From an uncultured Veillonellaceae bacterium (GTDB lineage: Bacteria; Bacillota; Negativicutes; Selenomonadales; Selenomonadaceae), in assembly GCA_902785705.1 (NCBI GenBank), contig CACZZN010000013.1, positions 1 to 40,860 of the forward strand: 40,860 nt of DNA, in the 5' to 3' direction. The notes under the pieces are model-generated. The model did no database searches. It worked only from the letters and a program-made list of their open reading frames with translations, and was not told the DNA's origin. Below are positions 18,642 to 28,351 of this stretch, piece by piece. How positions within the stretch are numbered: position 1 is the first letter of the stretch; each line of letters opens with the position of its first letter. Position numbers and translations under genes: made by a program.

Positions 18642-18899
18642 ATGAGCGATAGAAATGAGCGCAAGACGAAGATTGGCAAGGTCGTCAGCGACAAAATGGA
18701 AAAGACGATTGTGGTTGCAATCGAGGAACTCGAGCAGCACAAGCTTTATAAGAAGCCGGTCAAGAGAACTGTGAAGTTCAAGGCACATGACGAGAAGAAT
18801 GAGGCTCACGTAGGCGACAAGGTTTCCATCATGGAAACGCGCCCGCTTTCCAAGGACAAGCGCTGGAGACTCGTAGAGATCGTCGAGAAAGCAAAGTAA
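18642..18899 (+). CDS. rpsQ: 30S ribosomal protein S17
   Basis: The 85-residue product starts at the ATG 11 bases after GGAAGGAGG and reads [20 protein letters not shown], the usual OB-fold S17 strand, with [18 protein letters not shown] later. An in-frame ATG at 18609 would translate the ribosome binding site and is rejected. S17 binds 16S rRNA early in assembly. Confidence 0.96.
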   Translation: MSDRNERKTKIGKVVSDKMEKTIVVAIEELEQHKLYKKPVKRTVKFKAHDEKNEAHVGDKVSIMETRPLSKDKRWRLVEIVEKAK

Positions 18900-18935
18900 T
18901 CTGACAGAACAACATTCAAAGAAGGAGGTCAAACG

Positions 18936-19304
18936 ATGATCCAACAACAAACCATCCTGAATGTTGGCGACAACACCGGCGCAAAGGAAATCATGTGCAT
19001 CCGCGTGCTCGGCGGCTCCTACCGCAAATATGCCAACATTGGTGATATTATCGTAGCAGCTGTCAAGTCCGCAGCACCCGGCGGCACGGTCAAGAAGGGC
19101 GATGTGGTCAAGGCGGTTGTCGTTCGCAGCGTGAAAGGCCTGCGCCGTCCGGATGGATCCTACATCCGTTTCGATGAGAATGCGGCTGTCCTTATCAAAG
19201 AGGACAAGACGCCGAGAGGCACCCGTATTTTCGGACCAGTAGCAAGAGAGCTTCGCGAGAAGGACTTCATGAAGATCGTATCGCTGGCTCCGGAAGTACT
19301 TTAA
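18936..19304 (+). CDS. rplN: 50S ribosomal protein L14
   Basis: The product has exactly the typical 122 residues, starting [18 protein letters not shown] and containing [19 protein letters not shown]14 lies on the subunit interface and binds the silencing factor RsfS in other bacteria. The ATG follows AAGGAGGT. Confidence 0.97.
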   Translation: MIQQQTILNVGDNTGAKEIMCIRVLGGSYRKYANIGDIIVAAVKSAAPGGTVKKGDVVKAVVVRSVKGLRRPDGSYIRFDENAAVLIKEDKTPRGTRIFGPVARELREKDFMKIVSLAPEVL

Positions 19305-19322
19305 TCGCAGGGAGGTGCTATT

Positions 19323-19655
19323 TTGTCACTCGTTAAGCTGAACGTGAAGAAGGGCGATACGGTCGTCGTATTGTCCGGAAAAGATAAGGGCAAGCAGGGA
19401 AAAGTCATCCAGGCGATGCCGAAAAAGGGCAAAGTTGTTGTCGAGGGCATCAATAAGGTGAAGCGCCATACGAAGCCGAATCTGAAGGCGCCTCAGGGCG
19501 GTATCCTCACAAAGGAAATGCCTCTCCACGCATGCAAGGTCATGCTGGTGTGCCCTGCATGCTCCAAGGCAACCCGTGTTGCCCATAAAGAGGTCAATGG
19601 AAAGTCCGTCCGCGCTTGCAAGAAGTGCGGCGAGGTCATCGATCAGACGAAATAA
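19323..19655 (+). CDS. rplX: 50S ribosomal protein L24
   Basis: The 110-residue product starts with TTG ([20 protein letters not shown]), about eight bases after GGGAGG. A KOW motif is near residue 20, and the C-terminal half contains [10 protein letters not shown] and [11 protein letters not shown], a CxxC pair typical of the long L24 form. L24 is the second initiator of 50S assembly, beside L3. Confidence 0.96.
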   Translation: MSLVKLNVKKGDTVVVLSGKDKGKQGKVIQAMPKKGKVVVEGINKVKRHTKPNLKAPQGGILTKEMPLHACKVMLVCPACSKATRVAHKEVNGKSVRACKKCGEVIDQTK

Positions 19656-19683
19656 AATATAGCAGGAAAGGAGGAGACACAAC

Positions 19684-20223
19684 TTGGATAGATTACAGGA
19701 AAAGTACCAGAAGGAAGTCATGTCCGCACTGACCGAGAAATTCGGCTACAAGAACGTCATGCAGGTCCCGAAGGTCGAGAAGGTCATCATCAATATGGGT
19801 GTTGGCGAGGCTGTGGGCAACCCGAAGGCATTGGATTCCGCAGTGAATGATCTTACGATCATCTCCGGACAGAAGCCGGTCCTTACGCGTGCCAAGAAAT
19901 CCCTTGCGGCATGGAAACTCCGTCAGGGTATGCCGATTGGCTGCAAGGTGACGCTGCGCGGTGTCCGCATGTATCAGTTCCTCGACAAGTTCATGAATGT
20001 GGCGCTTCCGCGCGTGCGTGATTTCCGCGGCGTGAGCGCGAATGCTTTCGACGGACGCGGCAATTATGCGGTAGGTCTCAAGGAGCAGCTCATTTTCCCC
20101 GAAATCGACTACGACAAGATTGACAAGATCCGCGGCATGAACATCGTTATCGTGACGACGGCAAAGACCGATGAGGAAGCTCGCGAGCTCCTGAAGCTCA
20201 TGGGCATGCCCTTCAGTGCATGA
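19684..20223 (+). CDS. rplE: 50S ribosomal protein L5
   Basis: The 179-residue product begins with TTG after AAAGGAGGAG and reads [20 protein letters not shown]. The conserved [15 protein letters not shown] and [17 protein letters not shown] segments bind 5S rRNA and contact S13 across the subunits. Spc part of the cluster. Confidence 0.97.
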   Translation: MDRLQEKYQKEVMSALTEKFGYKNVMQVPKVEKVIINMGVGEAVGNPKALDSAVNDLTIISGQKPVLTRAKKSLAAWKLRQGMPIGCKVTLRGVRMYQFLDKFMNVALPRVRDFRGVSANAFDGRGNYAVGLKEQLIFPEIDYDKIDKIRGMNIVIVTTAKTDEEARELLKLMGMPFSA

Positions 20224-20242
20224 GAAAAGGAGGTAAGATACA

Positions 20243-20428
20243 GTGGCAAAGAAATCCATGGTTGAGAAGTGGAGCAAGGAACCGAAGTTTTCCACACGCG
20301 CGTATAATCGCTGCAAAATCTGCGGACGTCCCCACGGCTATATGAGAAAGTTCGAGATGTGCCGTATCTGCTTCCGTGAGCAGAGCTACAAGGGCGCCAT
20401 CCCCGGTGTGACAAAGGCAAGTTGGTAA
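20243..20428 (+). CDS. rpsZ: 30S ribosomal protein S14, zinc-binding type Z
   Basis: The 61-residue product starts with GTG after AAGGAGGT. It has the four-cysteine zinc knuckle [10 protein letters not shown] and CRICFRE, so it is the short C+ form (type Z) common in Firmicutes, not the long zinc-free form. It sits in the 30S head beside S3 and S19. Confidence 0.97.
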   Translation: MAKKSMVEKWSKEPKFSTRAYNRCKICGRPHGYMRKFEMCRICFREQSYKGAIPGVTKASW

Positions 20429-20446
20429 GAAGGAGGATATCGATTC

Positions 20447-20845
20447 ATGGCAATGACTGATCCTATTGCAGATATGTTGACGCGTTTGCGCAACGCAAAT
20501 TCTGTTTATCATGATAAGGTTGAAATTCCCGGCTCCAAGATCAAGAAAGCCATCGCAGAGGTCTTGAAGGAAGAGGGTTTCATCAAGGATTACACTTTCA
20601 CTGAGGACAACAAGCAGGGCATTCTCACGCTGCTCCTGAAGTATGGTCCGCAGCGCGAAAAGGTTATCACCGGTATCAAGCGCGTTTCGAAGCCGGGTCT
20701 CCGTCAGTATGCAAAGCGTGCTGAGCTGCCCCGTGTTCTCGGCGGCCTGGGGATCGCAATCATTTCCACGTCCAAGGGAATCATGAGCGACAAGCAGGCT
20801 CGCAAGGCCGGTCTCGGCGGCGAGGTCATCGCATACGTCTGGTAA
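20447..20845 (+). CDS. rpsH: 30S ribosomal protein S8
   Basis: The product has 132 residues, with the opening [20 protein letters not shown] and the C-terminal [20 protein letters not shown] motif. S8 binds helix 21 of 16S rRNA; in E. coli it represses the spc operon by binding the L5 start region. The ATG follows AAGGAGG by ten bases. Confidence 0.97.
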   Translation: MAMTDPIADMLTRLRNANSVYHDKVEIPGSKIKKAIAEVLKEEGFIKDYTFTEDNKQGILTLLLKYGPQREKVITGIKRVSKPGLRQYAKRAELPRVLGGLGIAIISTSKGIMSDKQARKAGLGGEVIAYVW

Positions 20846-20871
20846 TCGAACAACAGGAGGTGTAATTCAAG

Positions 20872-21423
20872 ATGTCAAGAATTGGCAGGGCACCGATTGA
20901 AATCCCGGCTGGCGTAACGGTAAAGGTCAGCGAGGAGAATCTGGTGTCAGTGAAAGGACCGAAAGGCGAGCTTTCTCGCCAGATCCATCAGGATATGAAA
21001 GTAAACGTCGAAGGAAATGTTCTCACCGTGGTACGTCCTTCTGACGATAAGACGCACAGAAGCCTTCATGGTCTTTCCCGCACGCTCATCAACAATATGG
21101 TGGTCGGTGTAACGGAAGGATTTACGAAGACTCTTGAAATCAATGGTGTCGGTTATCGTGCGACGAAGCAGGGCAAGAATCTGAATCTTGCGCTGGGCTT
21201 TTCCCATCCGGTAATCGTTGAGCCGCCTGCGGGCATCAGCTTTGATGTGCCGTCCGCGACGTCCATCACGGTTTCCGGTATCGACAAGGAGCTTGTCGGC
21301 GCAATGGCGGCCAAGATCCGCAGCTTCCGTGAGCCGGAGCCGTACAAGGGCAAGGGCATCAAGTATGCTGGCGAGCATATCCGCCGTAAGGAAGGCAAGG
21401 CTGGCGCCAAGGGCAAGAAGTAA
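20872..21423 (+). CDS. rplF: 50S ribosomal protein L6
   Basis: The 183-residue protein has two repeated alpha/beta domains and the C-terminal signature [20 protein letters not shown]. The start is [16 protein letters not shown], as usual. L6 lies near the factor-binding site of the 50S subunit. The ATG follows CAGGAGGTG. Confidence 0.97.
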   Translation: MSRIGRAPIEIPAGVTVKVSEENLVSVKGPKGELSRQIHQDMKVNVEGNVLTVVRPSDDKTHRSLHGLSRTLINNMVVGVTEGFTKTLEINGVGYRATKQGKNLNLALGFSHPVIVEPPAGISFDVPSATSITVSGIDKELVGAMAAKIRSFREPEPYKGKGIKYAGEHIRRKEGKAGAKGKK

Positions 21424-21452
21424 ACCATTGATTTGAGAAAGGAGTGACTAGA

Positions 21453-21812
21453 GTGCTTCTGAAGGAAGATAAAAACAAGGCTCGTCAGAAACGCCATCTG
21501 AGAGTCCGCAAGCATGTATCGGGTACGGCAGCGCGGCCGCGTCTGAATGTATACCGCAGCCTGGCGAATATCTATGCGCAGATCATCGATGATGAGAAAG
21601 GCGTGACCTTGGCAGCGGCAAGCTCCCAGGATAAGGGATTCCAGAACTATGGCGGCAATATTGCTGCAGCAAAGGCGGTTGGCGAGGCAATCGCAAAGCG
21701 TGCGCAGGAGAAGGGTATCTCCGAGGTAGTCTTCGATCGTGGTGGCTATGTCTATCATGGCCGTGTGGCAGCATTGGCAGAGGCAGCTCGCGAGGCAGGC
21801 CTCAAGTTCTGA
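21453..21812 (+). CDS. rplR: 50S ribosomal protein L18
   Basis: The GTG at 21453 is about eight bases after AAGGAG and gives 119 residues, [20 protein letters not shown] onward. A GTG at 21444 would lie within the ribosome binding site itself. The C-terminal [20 protein letters not shown] is the conserved 5S rRNA-binding end. L18 bridges 5S and 23S rRNA with L5. Confidence 0.93.
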   Translation: MLLKEDKNKARQKRHLRVRKHVSGTAARPRLNVYRSLANIYAQIIDDEKGVTLAAASSQDKGFQNYGGNIAAAKAVGEAIAKRAQEKGISEVVFDRGGYVYHGRVAALAEAAREAGLKF

Positions 21813-21827
21813 GAAGGAGGTAAATGA

Positions 21828-22328
21828 ATGGCTAGAATGGACAACGAAACTCCGGAATTCGAGGAGAAAGTTGTATATATCAATCGAGTAGCTAAAGTCG
21901 TCAAGGGCGGCCGCCGCTTCTCTTTCAGTGCGCTGGTCGTTGTCGGCAACAGAAACGGCAAGGTCGGCGTGGGTCTCGGCAAGGCTGCTGAGGTGCCGGA
22001 AGCAATCCGCAAGGGCGTTGAGGATGCGAAGAAACATCTCATCGAGGTGGCTCTGAAGGATCGTTCCATTCCGCATGAAATGCTGGGAATCTTTGGTGCA
22101 GGCCGTGTGCTCCTGAAGCCGGCTGCAAAAGGTACCGGCGTGATCGCCGGCGGTCCGGCGCGTGCTGTGCTTGAATTGGCCGGCATCCATGACATCCTGA
22201 CGAAGTCTTTGGGATCTTCCAATCCGAACAACATGGTGCGTGCTACCATGAAGGGGCTGGAGCAGCTCAAGCGTGCGGAGATCGTTGCCGAGCTTCGCGG
22301 CAAGACGGTGCAGGAAATCTTAGGTTAA
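21828..22328 (+). CDS. rpsE: 30S ribosomal protein S5
   Basis: The product has 166 residues. The double-stranded RNA-binding half holds [20 protein letters not shown], where spectinomycin-resistance changes fall in other bacteria, and it appears wild type. The C-terminal half holds [21 protein letters not shown]5 helps accuracy and mRNA unwinding together with S4. Confidence 0.97.
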   Translation: MARMDNETPEFEEKVVYINRVAKVVKGGRRFSFSALVVVGNRNGKVGVGLGKAAEVPEAIRKGVEDAKKHLIEVALKDRSIPHEMLGIFGAGRVLLKPAAKGTGVIAGGPARAVLELAGIHDILTKSLGSSNPNNMVRATMKGLEQLKRAEIVAELRGKTVQEILG

Positions 22329-22342
22329 TAGGAGGCAAAGCA

Positions 22343-22528
22343 ATGGCAAAAGTCAAGGTTACACTGAAAAGAAGCCTGATCGGCCGCCCGGAGACACAGC
22401 GTCGCACGGTGCGTTCCCTCGGACTTCACAAGACCAACTCTGTTGTAGAGCTTCCGGATAACCCGGCTATCCGTGGACAGCTCCACAAGGTTCGTCATCT
22501 GATTCAGGTGGAAGAGATCGCAGACTAA
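22343..22528 (+). CDS. rpmD: 50S ribosomal protein L30
   Basis: This small protein of 61 residues reads [20 protein letters not shown] and [20 protein letters not shown], the usual L30 signatures. It is preceded by AGGAGG and lies in its standard place between rpsE and rplO. Confidence 0.96.
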   Translation: MAKVKVTLKRSLIGRPETQRRTVRSLGLHKTNSVVELPDNPAIRGQLHKVRHLIQVEEIAD

Positions 22529-22550
22529 GTCAAAAGGAGGTGCAGCAAAG

Positions 22551-22991
22551 ATGAAGTTACATGAATTAGCTCCTGCAGAAGGATCCCGCAAGGTGCGCAA
22601 CCGTGTGGGACGCGGCCTTGGCTCCGGCAACGGAAAGACTTCCGGACGCGGCATGAAGGGACAGAAATCCCGCAGCGGCGGCGGTGTGCGCACAGGTTTT
22701 GAAGGCGGACAGATGCCTTTGTATCGCAGGCTTCCGAAGCGTGGCTTCAAGAATATCTGGGCGAAGACCTATGCGGAAGTCAATGTGGAGACACTGAACC
22801 GCTTTGAGGATGGCTCGATGGTCGATCCGGTGGCGTTGGTGGAATCCGGCATCCTGAAGAACGTCCAGGAGGGTATCCGTATCTTGGGCAACGGCGAGCT
22901 GAAAAAGAAGCTTACGGTCCGTGCGAATGGTTTCACGAAGAGCGCAGAGGAGAAGATCAAGGCAGCAGGCGGGAATGTCGAGGTGATTTGA
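22551..22991 (+). CDS. rplO: 50S ribosomal protein L15
   Basis: The 146-residue protein has the glycine-rich extension [20 protein letters not shown] that threads through 23S rRNA, followed by [18 protein letters not shown]. The ATG follows AAAAGGAGG. Its stop lies one base before the secY GTG, so translation is likely coupled. Confidence 0.97.
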   Translation: MKLHELAPAEGSRKVRNRVGRGLGSGNGKTSGRGMKGQKSRSGGGVRTGFEGGQMPLYRRLPKRGFKNIWAKTYAEVNVETLNRFEDGSMVDPVALVESGILKNVQEGIRILGNGELKKKLTVRANGFTKSAEEKIKAAGGNVEVI

Positions 22992-22992
22992 G

Positions 22993-24249
22993 GTGCTTTC
23001 AGCGCTTTCCAATGTCTTCAAGATCCCGGAGCTGCGCGACAAGATCGTTTTCACACTTATTATGTTTGCTGTGTTCCGCATGGGAACACATATTCCGGTA
23101 CCGGGCGTTGACCCGTCGGCGATTGAGCAGCTGTTCAACAATGGCAGCCTGTTCGGTTTGCTGGATTTGTTTTCCGGTGGTGCCTTCAGCAAGTTTTCCA
23201 TCTTCGCCATGAGCATCACGCCCTATATCAACGCAGCCATCATCATGCAGCTCCTGACCGTGGTGATTCCCACGCTGGAGCAGTGGTCCAAAGAGGGTGC
23301 GGAAGGGCATAAGAAGACGACAAAGGTCACGCGGTACCTTACCGTTGTGCTTGCTTTTTTCCAGGCCGTGGGCATGTCCATCGGACTCAAGCAGGCAATC
23401 CTGAATCCCAATCCTGTGAATATCCTCATCATAGCGATTACGCTCACCGCGGGGACGGTGTTCCTCATGTGGGTCGGGGAGCAGATTACGGCACAGGGCG
23501 TGGGCAATGGCATTTCGCTCATCATTTTCGCCGGTATCGTGGCAGCGCTTCCCAAGAATATCGGGACGATTTACAGCTATGTGCAGGCCGGGACAATCAG
23601 CTATTTCAGCGTCCTGTTGTTTGGTGTCATCGCCCTTGCGATGATTGTGTTTGTTATCTTTGTTGAAACTGGTTTCCGGAGAATTCCGATTTCCTACACA
23701 AAACGAGTGGTGGGCCAGAGAGCTTATGGCGGCCATTCCAGTCACATCCCCATCAAGATCAATCCGGCGGGTGTGATTCCAATTATCTTTGCGTCATCCG
23801 TGCTGATGTTTCCAGTGACCATTGCCCAGTTTATTGAGATTCCCTGGGTAAGGACTGTTGCCAGTTATCTGGAGTGGGGGACACCGCTGCAGACCGCGAT
23901 TTACGTGCTGCTCATTTTGTTCTTTACCTACTTCTATACTGCGGTTACTGTAAAGATATCGGATATGGCAGAGAATCTGAAAAAATACGGTGGCTTTATC
24001 CCAGGCATCCGCCCGGGACAGCCCACCGCTGATTATTTGGATTATGTCCTGACACGCGTTACGCTGGCAGGCTCCGTATTCCTGGCATTCATTGCTGTGC
24101 TGCCGAATATGATTGCAGGTATGACACATATCCAGGGTGTTTACTTCGGAGGAACCGCGCTGCTCATCGTGGTGAGCGTTGCGCTCCATACGATGAAGCA
24201 GATCGAATCCATGATTGTCATGCGGCACTATGAAGGGTTCATGAAGTAG
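22993..24249 (+). CDS. secY: Protein translocase subunit SecY
   Basis: The 418-residue product is the main channel of the Sec translocon in the cytoplasmic membrane, with about ten transmembrane helices. Conserved stretches are FRMGTHIPVPGVD in the first loop, SIFAMSITPYINAAIIMQLL in helix 2, the QGVGNGISLIIFAGIV segment and the cytosolic loop RRIPISYTKRVVGQRAYGG. It starts with GTG one base behind the rplO stop. A single copy is in the window and there is no sign of the accessory SecY2 system. Confidence 0.97.
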   Translation: MLSALSNVFKIPELRDKIVFTLIMFAVFRMGTHIPVPGVDPSAIEQLFNNGSLFGLLDLFSGGAFSKFSIFAMSITPYINAAIIMQLLTVVIPTLEQWSKEGAEGHKKTTKVTRYLTVVLAFFQAVGMSIGLKQAILNPNPVNILIIAITLTAGTVFLMWVGEQITAQGVGNGISLIIFAGIVAALPKNIGTIYSYVQAGTISYFSVLLFGVIALAMIVFVIFVETGFRRIPISYTKRVVGQRAYGGHSSHIPIKINPAGVIPIIFASSVLMFPVTIAQFIEIPWVRTVASYLEWGTPLQTAIYVLLILFFTYFYTAVTVKISDMAENLKKYGGFIPGIRPGQPTADYLDYVLTRVTLAGSVFLAFIAVLPNMIAGMTHIQGVYFGGTALLIVVSVALHTMKQIESMIVMRHYEGFMK

Positions 24250-24918
<669 letters not shown>

Positions 24919-24934
24919 GTAAAGGGGAAGCATC

Positions 24935-25153
24935 ATGTCGAAACAAGATGTTATCGAAGTCGAGGGCAAGGTTCTGGAGGCTTTGCCGAACGCGATGTTC
25001 CAAGTAGAACTGGAAAATGGCCATGTCGTGCTGGCGCATGTCTCCGGCAAGATCCGTATGAATTTCATCCGGATCCTTCCGGGAGACAGGGTCACGATCG
25101 AGCTTACGCCCTATGATCTGACACGCGGCCGCATTACCTATCGATTTAAGTAA
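24935..25153 (+). CDS. infA: Translation initiation factor IF-1
   Basis: The 72-residue single OB-fold protein reads [20 protein letters not shown] and ends [12 protein letters not shown], the full canonical IF-1. It binds the 30S A site during initiation. The ribosome binding site is weak (AGGGGAAG). A 153-base gap without a gene follows. Confidence 0.97.
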   Translation: MSKQDVIEVEGKVLEALPNAMFQVELENGHVVLAHVSGKIRMNFIRILPGDRVTIELTPYDLTRGRITYRFK

Positions 25154-25255
25154 GAGTTACCCAGTGCACTGCTCGTTCTGCTTGTTGATGCTATTTTTGT
25201 TCTTATTTTTTGCGTTTTTTTCAAATTTCCTCTATGCAGACGGCGCGAAAGATGA

Positions 25256-25261
25256 TACAAT
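25256..25261 (+). promoter_or_regulatory. Possible extended -10 promoter ahead of rpmJ
   Basis: TACAAT preceded by TGA forms an extended -10 element about 45 bases before rpmJ; no good -35 is at the right distance. The upstream part of the gap is T-rich but has no stem. It suggests separate transcription of the alpha operon, weakly supported. Confidence 0.35.
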
Positions 25262-25306
25262 AACAAAATGGCACGAATAGGCAGACGAAAGGAGGCTTGC
25301 AGCAGA

Positions 25307-25420
25307 ATGAAAGTAAAACCATCGGTAAAGAAGATTTGCGAAAAATGCAAGATCATCAAGCGCAAGGGCCGTGTTATGGTCATTTGCGAAAATCCGAAGC
25401 ATAAACAAAGACAAGGTTGA
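25307..25420 (+). CDS. rpmJ: 50S ribosomal protein L36
   Basis: A 37-residue frame reads [20 protein letters not shown] and ends in NPKHKQRQG, the complete L36 with its C-C-C-H zinc site (Cys11, Cys14, Cys27, His33 by count). AAAGGAGG lies about 12 bases upstream. It is the zinc-type (C+) L36 and sits between infA and rpsM as expected. Confidence 0.97.
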   Translation: MKVKPSVKKICEKCKIIKRKGRVMVICENPKHKQRQG

Positions 25421-25450
25421 TCATTTGATAAAGAAGGAGGTGCTTGATTA

Positions 25451-25822
25451 ATGGCACGTATTGCCGGTGTAGATTTACCCCGTGACAAGAGAATTGAAAT
25501 TGCTTTGACATACATCTATGGAATTGGTCTGAAGACTTCTCAGAAGATCCTCTCCATTTCAGGTGTAAACCCGGACACGCGGACTCGGGATCTCACGGAG
25601 GACGAAGTTGTGAAACTTCGTGATGCCATCGATAAGAACGTTGTGGTGGAAGGCGACCTTCGCCGCGACCGTCAGATGGACATTAAGCGACTCGTTGATA
25701 TCGGCTGCTACCGTGGACGCCGTCACCGTCTGGGCCTTCCAGTCCGTGGGCAGAATACCAAGAACAATGCCCGCACCCGCAAGGGACCGAAGAAACTCGT
25801 AGCAGGCAAGAAGAAGGACTAA
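25451..25822 (+). CDS. rpsM: 30S ribosomal protein S13
   Basis: The product has 123 residues with [20 protein letters not shown] at the start and the [20 protein letters not shown]-terminal tail that reaches the P-site tRNA. It bridges to L5 in the 50S subunit. The ATG follows AAGGAGGTG. Confidence 0.97.
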   Translation: MARIAGVDLPRDKRIEIALTYIYGIGLKTSQKILSISGVNPDTRTRDLTEDEVVKLRDAIDKNVVVEGDLRRDRQMDIKRLVDIGCYRGRRHRLGLPVRGQNTKNNARTRKGPKKLVAGKKKD

Positions 25823-25839
25823 CGAAGGAGGTTTGACTG

Positions 25840-26232
25840 GTGGCAGTTAAGAAAGCAGCTCGGACAAAGAAAAAAGTCCGCAAGAATATTGAATATGGCG
25901 TAGCGCATATCAGCTCTACGTTCAACAATACCATCGTAACGCTCACCGATAAGAGCGGCAATGCACTTTCCTGGGCAAGTGCCGGCGGTCTCGGATTCCG
26001 TGGCTCCCGCAAGAGCACGCCCTTTGCTGCGCAGATGGCAGCGGAGGTTGCCGCAAAGGCAGCTATGGAGCATGGCCTGAAGCAGGTTGAGGTCTATGTG
26101 AAGGGACCCGGCGCGGGCCGTGAAGCAGCCATCCGTTCCCTGCAGGCAACGGGCCTTGAGGTCAATATGATCAAGGACGTGACCCCGATCCCGCACAATG
26201 GATGCCGTCCGCCGAAGCGTAGAAGAGTATAA
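25840..26232 (+). CDS. rpsK: 30S ribosomal protein S11
   Basis: The 130-residue protein starts with GTG and contains [18 protein letters not shown] and the C-terminal [18 protein letters not shown], both diagnostic. S11 lies on the 30S platform beside the mRNA exit. AAGGAGGT precedes the start by seven bases. Confidence 0.97.
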   Translation: MAVKKAARTKKKVRKNIEYGVAHISSTFNNTIVTLTDKSGNALSWASAGGLGFRGSRKSTPFAAQMAAEVAAKAAMEHGLKQVEVYVKGPGAGREAAIRSLQATGLEVNMIKDVTPIPHNGCRPPKRRRV

Positions 26233-26251
26233 CAGGAGGTGCAGTAGTTAG

Positions 26252-26845
26252 ATGGCAATTGATAGAGTACCAGCCCTCAAGCGGTGCCGTGCACTGGGGC
26301 TTGAGCCGGCTGTGATTGGTCGTTCCAAAGAATCCAAGCGCCAACCGCGCCGTACGAACCGCAAGGTCAGTGAGTACGGTCTGCAGTTGAAGGAGAAGCA
26401 GAAAGCAAAGTTCATCTACGGTGTGCTGGAAAAGCAGTTCCGTGGATATTATGAGAAAGCAAAGACGATGCAGGGCGTTACCGGCGAGAATCTGCTGGGG
26501 CTGCTTGAGCGCCGCATTGATAACGTGGTGTTCCGCCTTGGCCTCGCGAATACGCGCAAACAGGCCCGTCAGGTGGTCCGTCATGGACATATCACGGTCA
26601 ACGGCAAGCGCCTGGACATCCCCTCTGCTCTGGTATCCGTCGGCGATGTCGTCGCTGTTGCGGAGAAGAGCCAAAGCAATGCCTTCTTCAAGGAGCTGAA
26701 GGAGACGAATAACGCGCTCTCCGCTCCGGCATGGCTGACGGCAGATCAGGACAAGCTCACGGGTACGGTGACGCGTTTCCCGAATCGCGATGAGATCGAT
26801 GTTCCTGTCAACGAGCAGGCTATCGTCGAGTTGTACTCCAGATAA
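26252..26845 (+). CDS. rpsD: 30S ribosomal protein S4
   Basis: The product has 197 residues. The S4 RNA-binding domain is seen in LERRIDNVVFRLGLANTRKQ and ARQVVRHGHITVNGKRLDIP. The N-terminal zinc knuckle of some S4 proteins is absent (one cysteine only), so it is the C- form. S4 starts 30S assembly and, in other bacteria, represses its own operon. Confidence 0.96.
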   Translation: MAIDRVPALKRCRALGLEPAVIGRSKESKRQPRRTNRKVSEYGLQLKEKQKAKFIYGVLEKQFRGYYEKAKTMQGVTGENLLGLLERRIDNVVFRLGLANTRKQARQVVRHGHITVNGKRLDIPSALVSVGDVVAVAEKSQSNAFFKELKETNNALSAPAWLTADQDKLTGTVTRFPNRDEIDVPVNEQAIVELYSR

Positions 26846-26901
26846 TATCCTTTGGTATGTGTATGCCATTTTCTTAGAATATTTGAGGAGGTCAATTTCA
26901 G

Positions 26902-27861
26902 ATGATAGACATCGAGAAACCGAAAATTGAGATAGCGGAGATCAGTGAAGACTGCCGTTACGGCAAGTTCGTCTGTGAGCCGCTGGAACGCGGCTACGGC
27001 ACGACCTTTGGCAATAGCCTGCGCCGCATGTTGCTGTCATCGCTGGAAGGCGCCGCTATCACCTCCATCAAGATTGATGGGGTACTCCACGAATTCTCCA
27101 CGATTCCCGGTGTCCGGGACGATGTGACGAATATCGTGCTGAACCTCAAGCAGCTCTGCCTCAAGATGCAGGGCAGCGAACCGAGAGTCATCCGCATTGA
27201 AGTGGAAGGCGAGAAGGAAGTAACGGCTGCGGATATCATCTGTGATGCCGATATCGAAATCCTGAACCCTGAGCTTCATATTGCAACGGTCAACGAAACA
27301 GGCAAGCTCAATATTGAGATGACTGTGGAGCGGGGCCGCGGCTATGTACCATCGGATAAGAACAAGAAAGCCGACGATGTGATCGGCGTGATACCCATTG
27401 ACTCGATTTTTTCTCCTGTGCTGCGCGTGAACTATACGGTTCAGGATACGCGCGTCGGGAATGTCACAGACTATGACAAGCTGATTCTGGAGGTGTGGAC
27501 CGATGGTTCCCTGCGTCCGGAGGAGGCTGTGGCAAAGGCTGCGGGCATTCTGGTCATGCACCTCAAGCTGTTCCAGAACATGGACGGCCTGCCGGAGGAA
27601 ATGGAAGAGGAGGAGGCATCCTTCCCGGAGGAGCCGGTGGATGATACCTCCAAGGTCATGGAAATGACGATCGAGGATCTGGACCTCTCCGTTCGTTCCT
27701 TCAACTGCCTCAAACGCGCGAGCATCAACACCGTTGCCGACCTTTCGGCCAAGACGGAGGAAGATATGATGAAGGTGCGCAATCTGGGACGCAAGTCCTT
27801 GGAAGAGGTCAAGAAGAAGCTGGAGGAGCTTGGTTTATCTCTGAGGGAAAATAACGATTGA
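26902..27861 (+). CDS. rpoA: RNA polymerase subunit alpha
   Basis: The product has 319 residues. The N-terminal dimerisation domain shows the [19 protein letters not shown] motif, with [20 protein letters not shown]. The C-terminal domain, which contacts UP elements and activators, shows [19 protein letters not shown] and [12 protein letters not shown], joined by an acidic linker near residues 230-255. It is the only core polymerase gene in the window. Confidence 0.98.
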   Translation: MIDIEKPKIEIAEISEDCRYGKFVCEPLERGYGTTFGNSLRRMLLSSLEGAAITSIKIDGVLHEFSTIPGVRDDVTNIVLNLKQLCLKMQGSEPRVIRIEVEGEKEVTAADIICDADIEILNPELHIATVNETGKLNIEMTVERGRGYVPSDKNKKADDVIGVIPIDSIFSPVLRVNYTVQDTRVGNVTDYDKLILEVWTDGSLRPEEAVAKAAGILVMHLKLFQNMDGLPEEMEEEEASFPEEPVDDTSKVMEMTIEDLDLSVRSFNCLKRASINTVADLSAKTEEDMMKVRNLGRKSLEEVKKKLEELGLSLRENND

Positions 27862-27879
27862 TAGGAAAGAGGGAAATAC

Positions 27880-28218
27880 ATGAGCTACAGAAAGTTAGGA
27901 CGTAATTCCGCTGCTCGCAAGGCTCTGTTCAAGAGCATCCTCACTTCCTTTTTCAGATATGGCCGTATCGAGACGACAGAAGCAAAGGCGAAGGAGCTTC
28001 GTGGGCTGGCAGATCATATGATCACGCTGGCAAAGCGCGGTGATCTCCATGCGCGCCGTCAGGTACTTGCCGATATCGCTGATGAGGAAGTTGTGCATAA
28101 GCTCTTTACGGAGATTGCGGGAAAATATACAGACCGTCAGGGTGGCTATACGCGCATCCTGAAGCTCGGCCCCCGTCGCGGCGACGCCGCTCCGATGGTT
28201 CTCATCGAGCTGGTGTAA
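27880..28218 (+). CDS. rplQ: 50S ribosomal protein L17
   Basis: This 112-residue protein begins [20 protein letters not shown] and ends with [12 protein letters not shown], the standard L17. It is the last gene of the alpha operon, followed by a terminator. GGAAAGAGGG precedes the ATG. Confidence 0.97.
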   Translation: MSYRKLGRNSAARKALFKSILTSFFRYGRIETTEAKAKELRGLADHMITLAKRGDLHARRQVLADIADEEVVHKLFTEIAGKYTDRQGGYTRILKLGPRRGDAAPMVLIELV

Positions 28219-28240
28219 GGAATCAAAATTGAATGGTACG

Positions 28241-28278
28241 GCCCTTGAAACCGATTGGCTTCAAGGGCTGTCTTTTTT
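28241..28278 (+). terminator. Rho-independent terminator of the alpha operon
   Basis: GCCCTTGAA (28241-28249) pairs perfectly with TTCAAGGGC (28260-28268) around a ten-base loop, and six T follow at 28273-28278. Confidence 0.9.
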
Positions 28279-28351
28279 CCAATGTACTTATGGAAACACT
28301 GATTCATGCAGCGTTTCCTTATGAACAGTTCCCAAAAGGAGGGTGATGGTT

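Noticed and set aside
25149..25175. CAGTGCACTG palindrome after infA, similar to AGTGCACTG after the NYN gene
   Set aside because: Only nine bases are shared and no wider similarity exists; likely chance.
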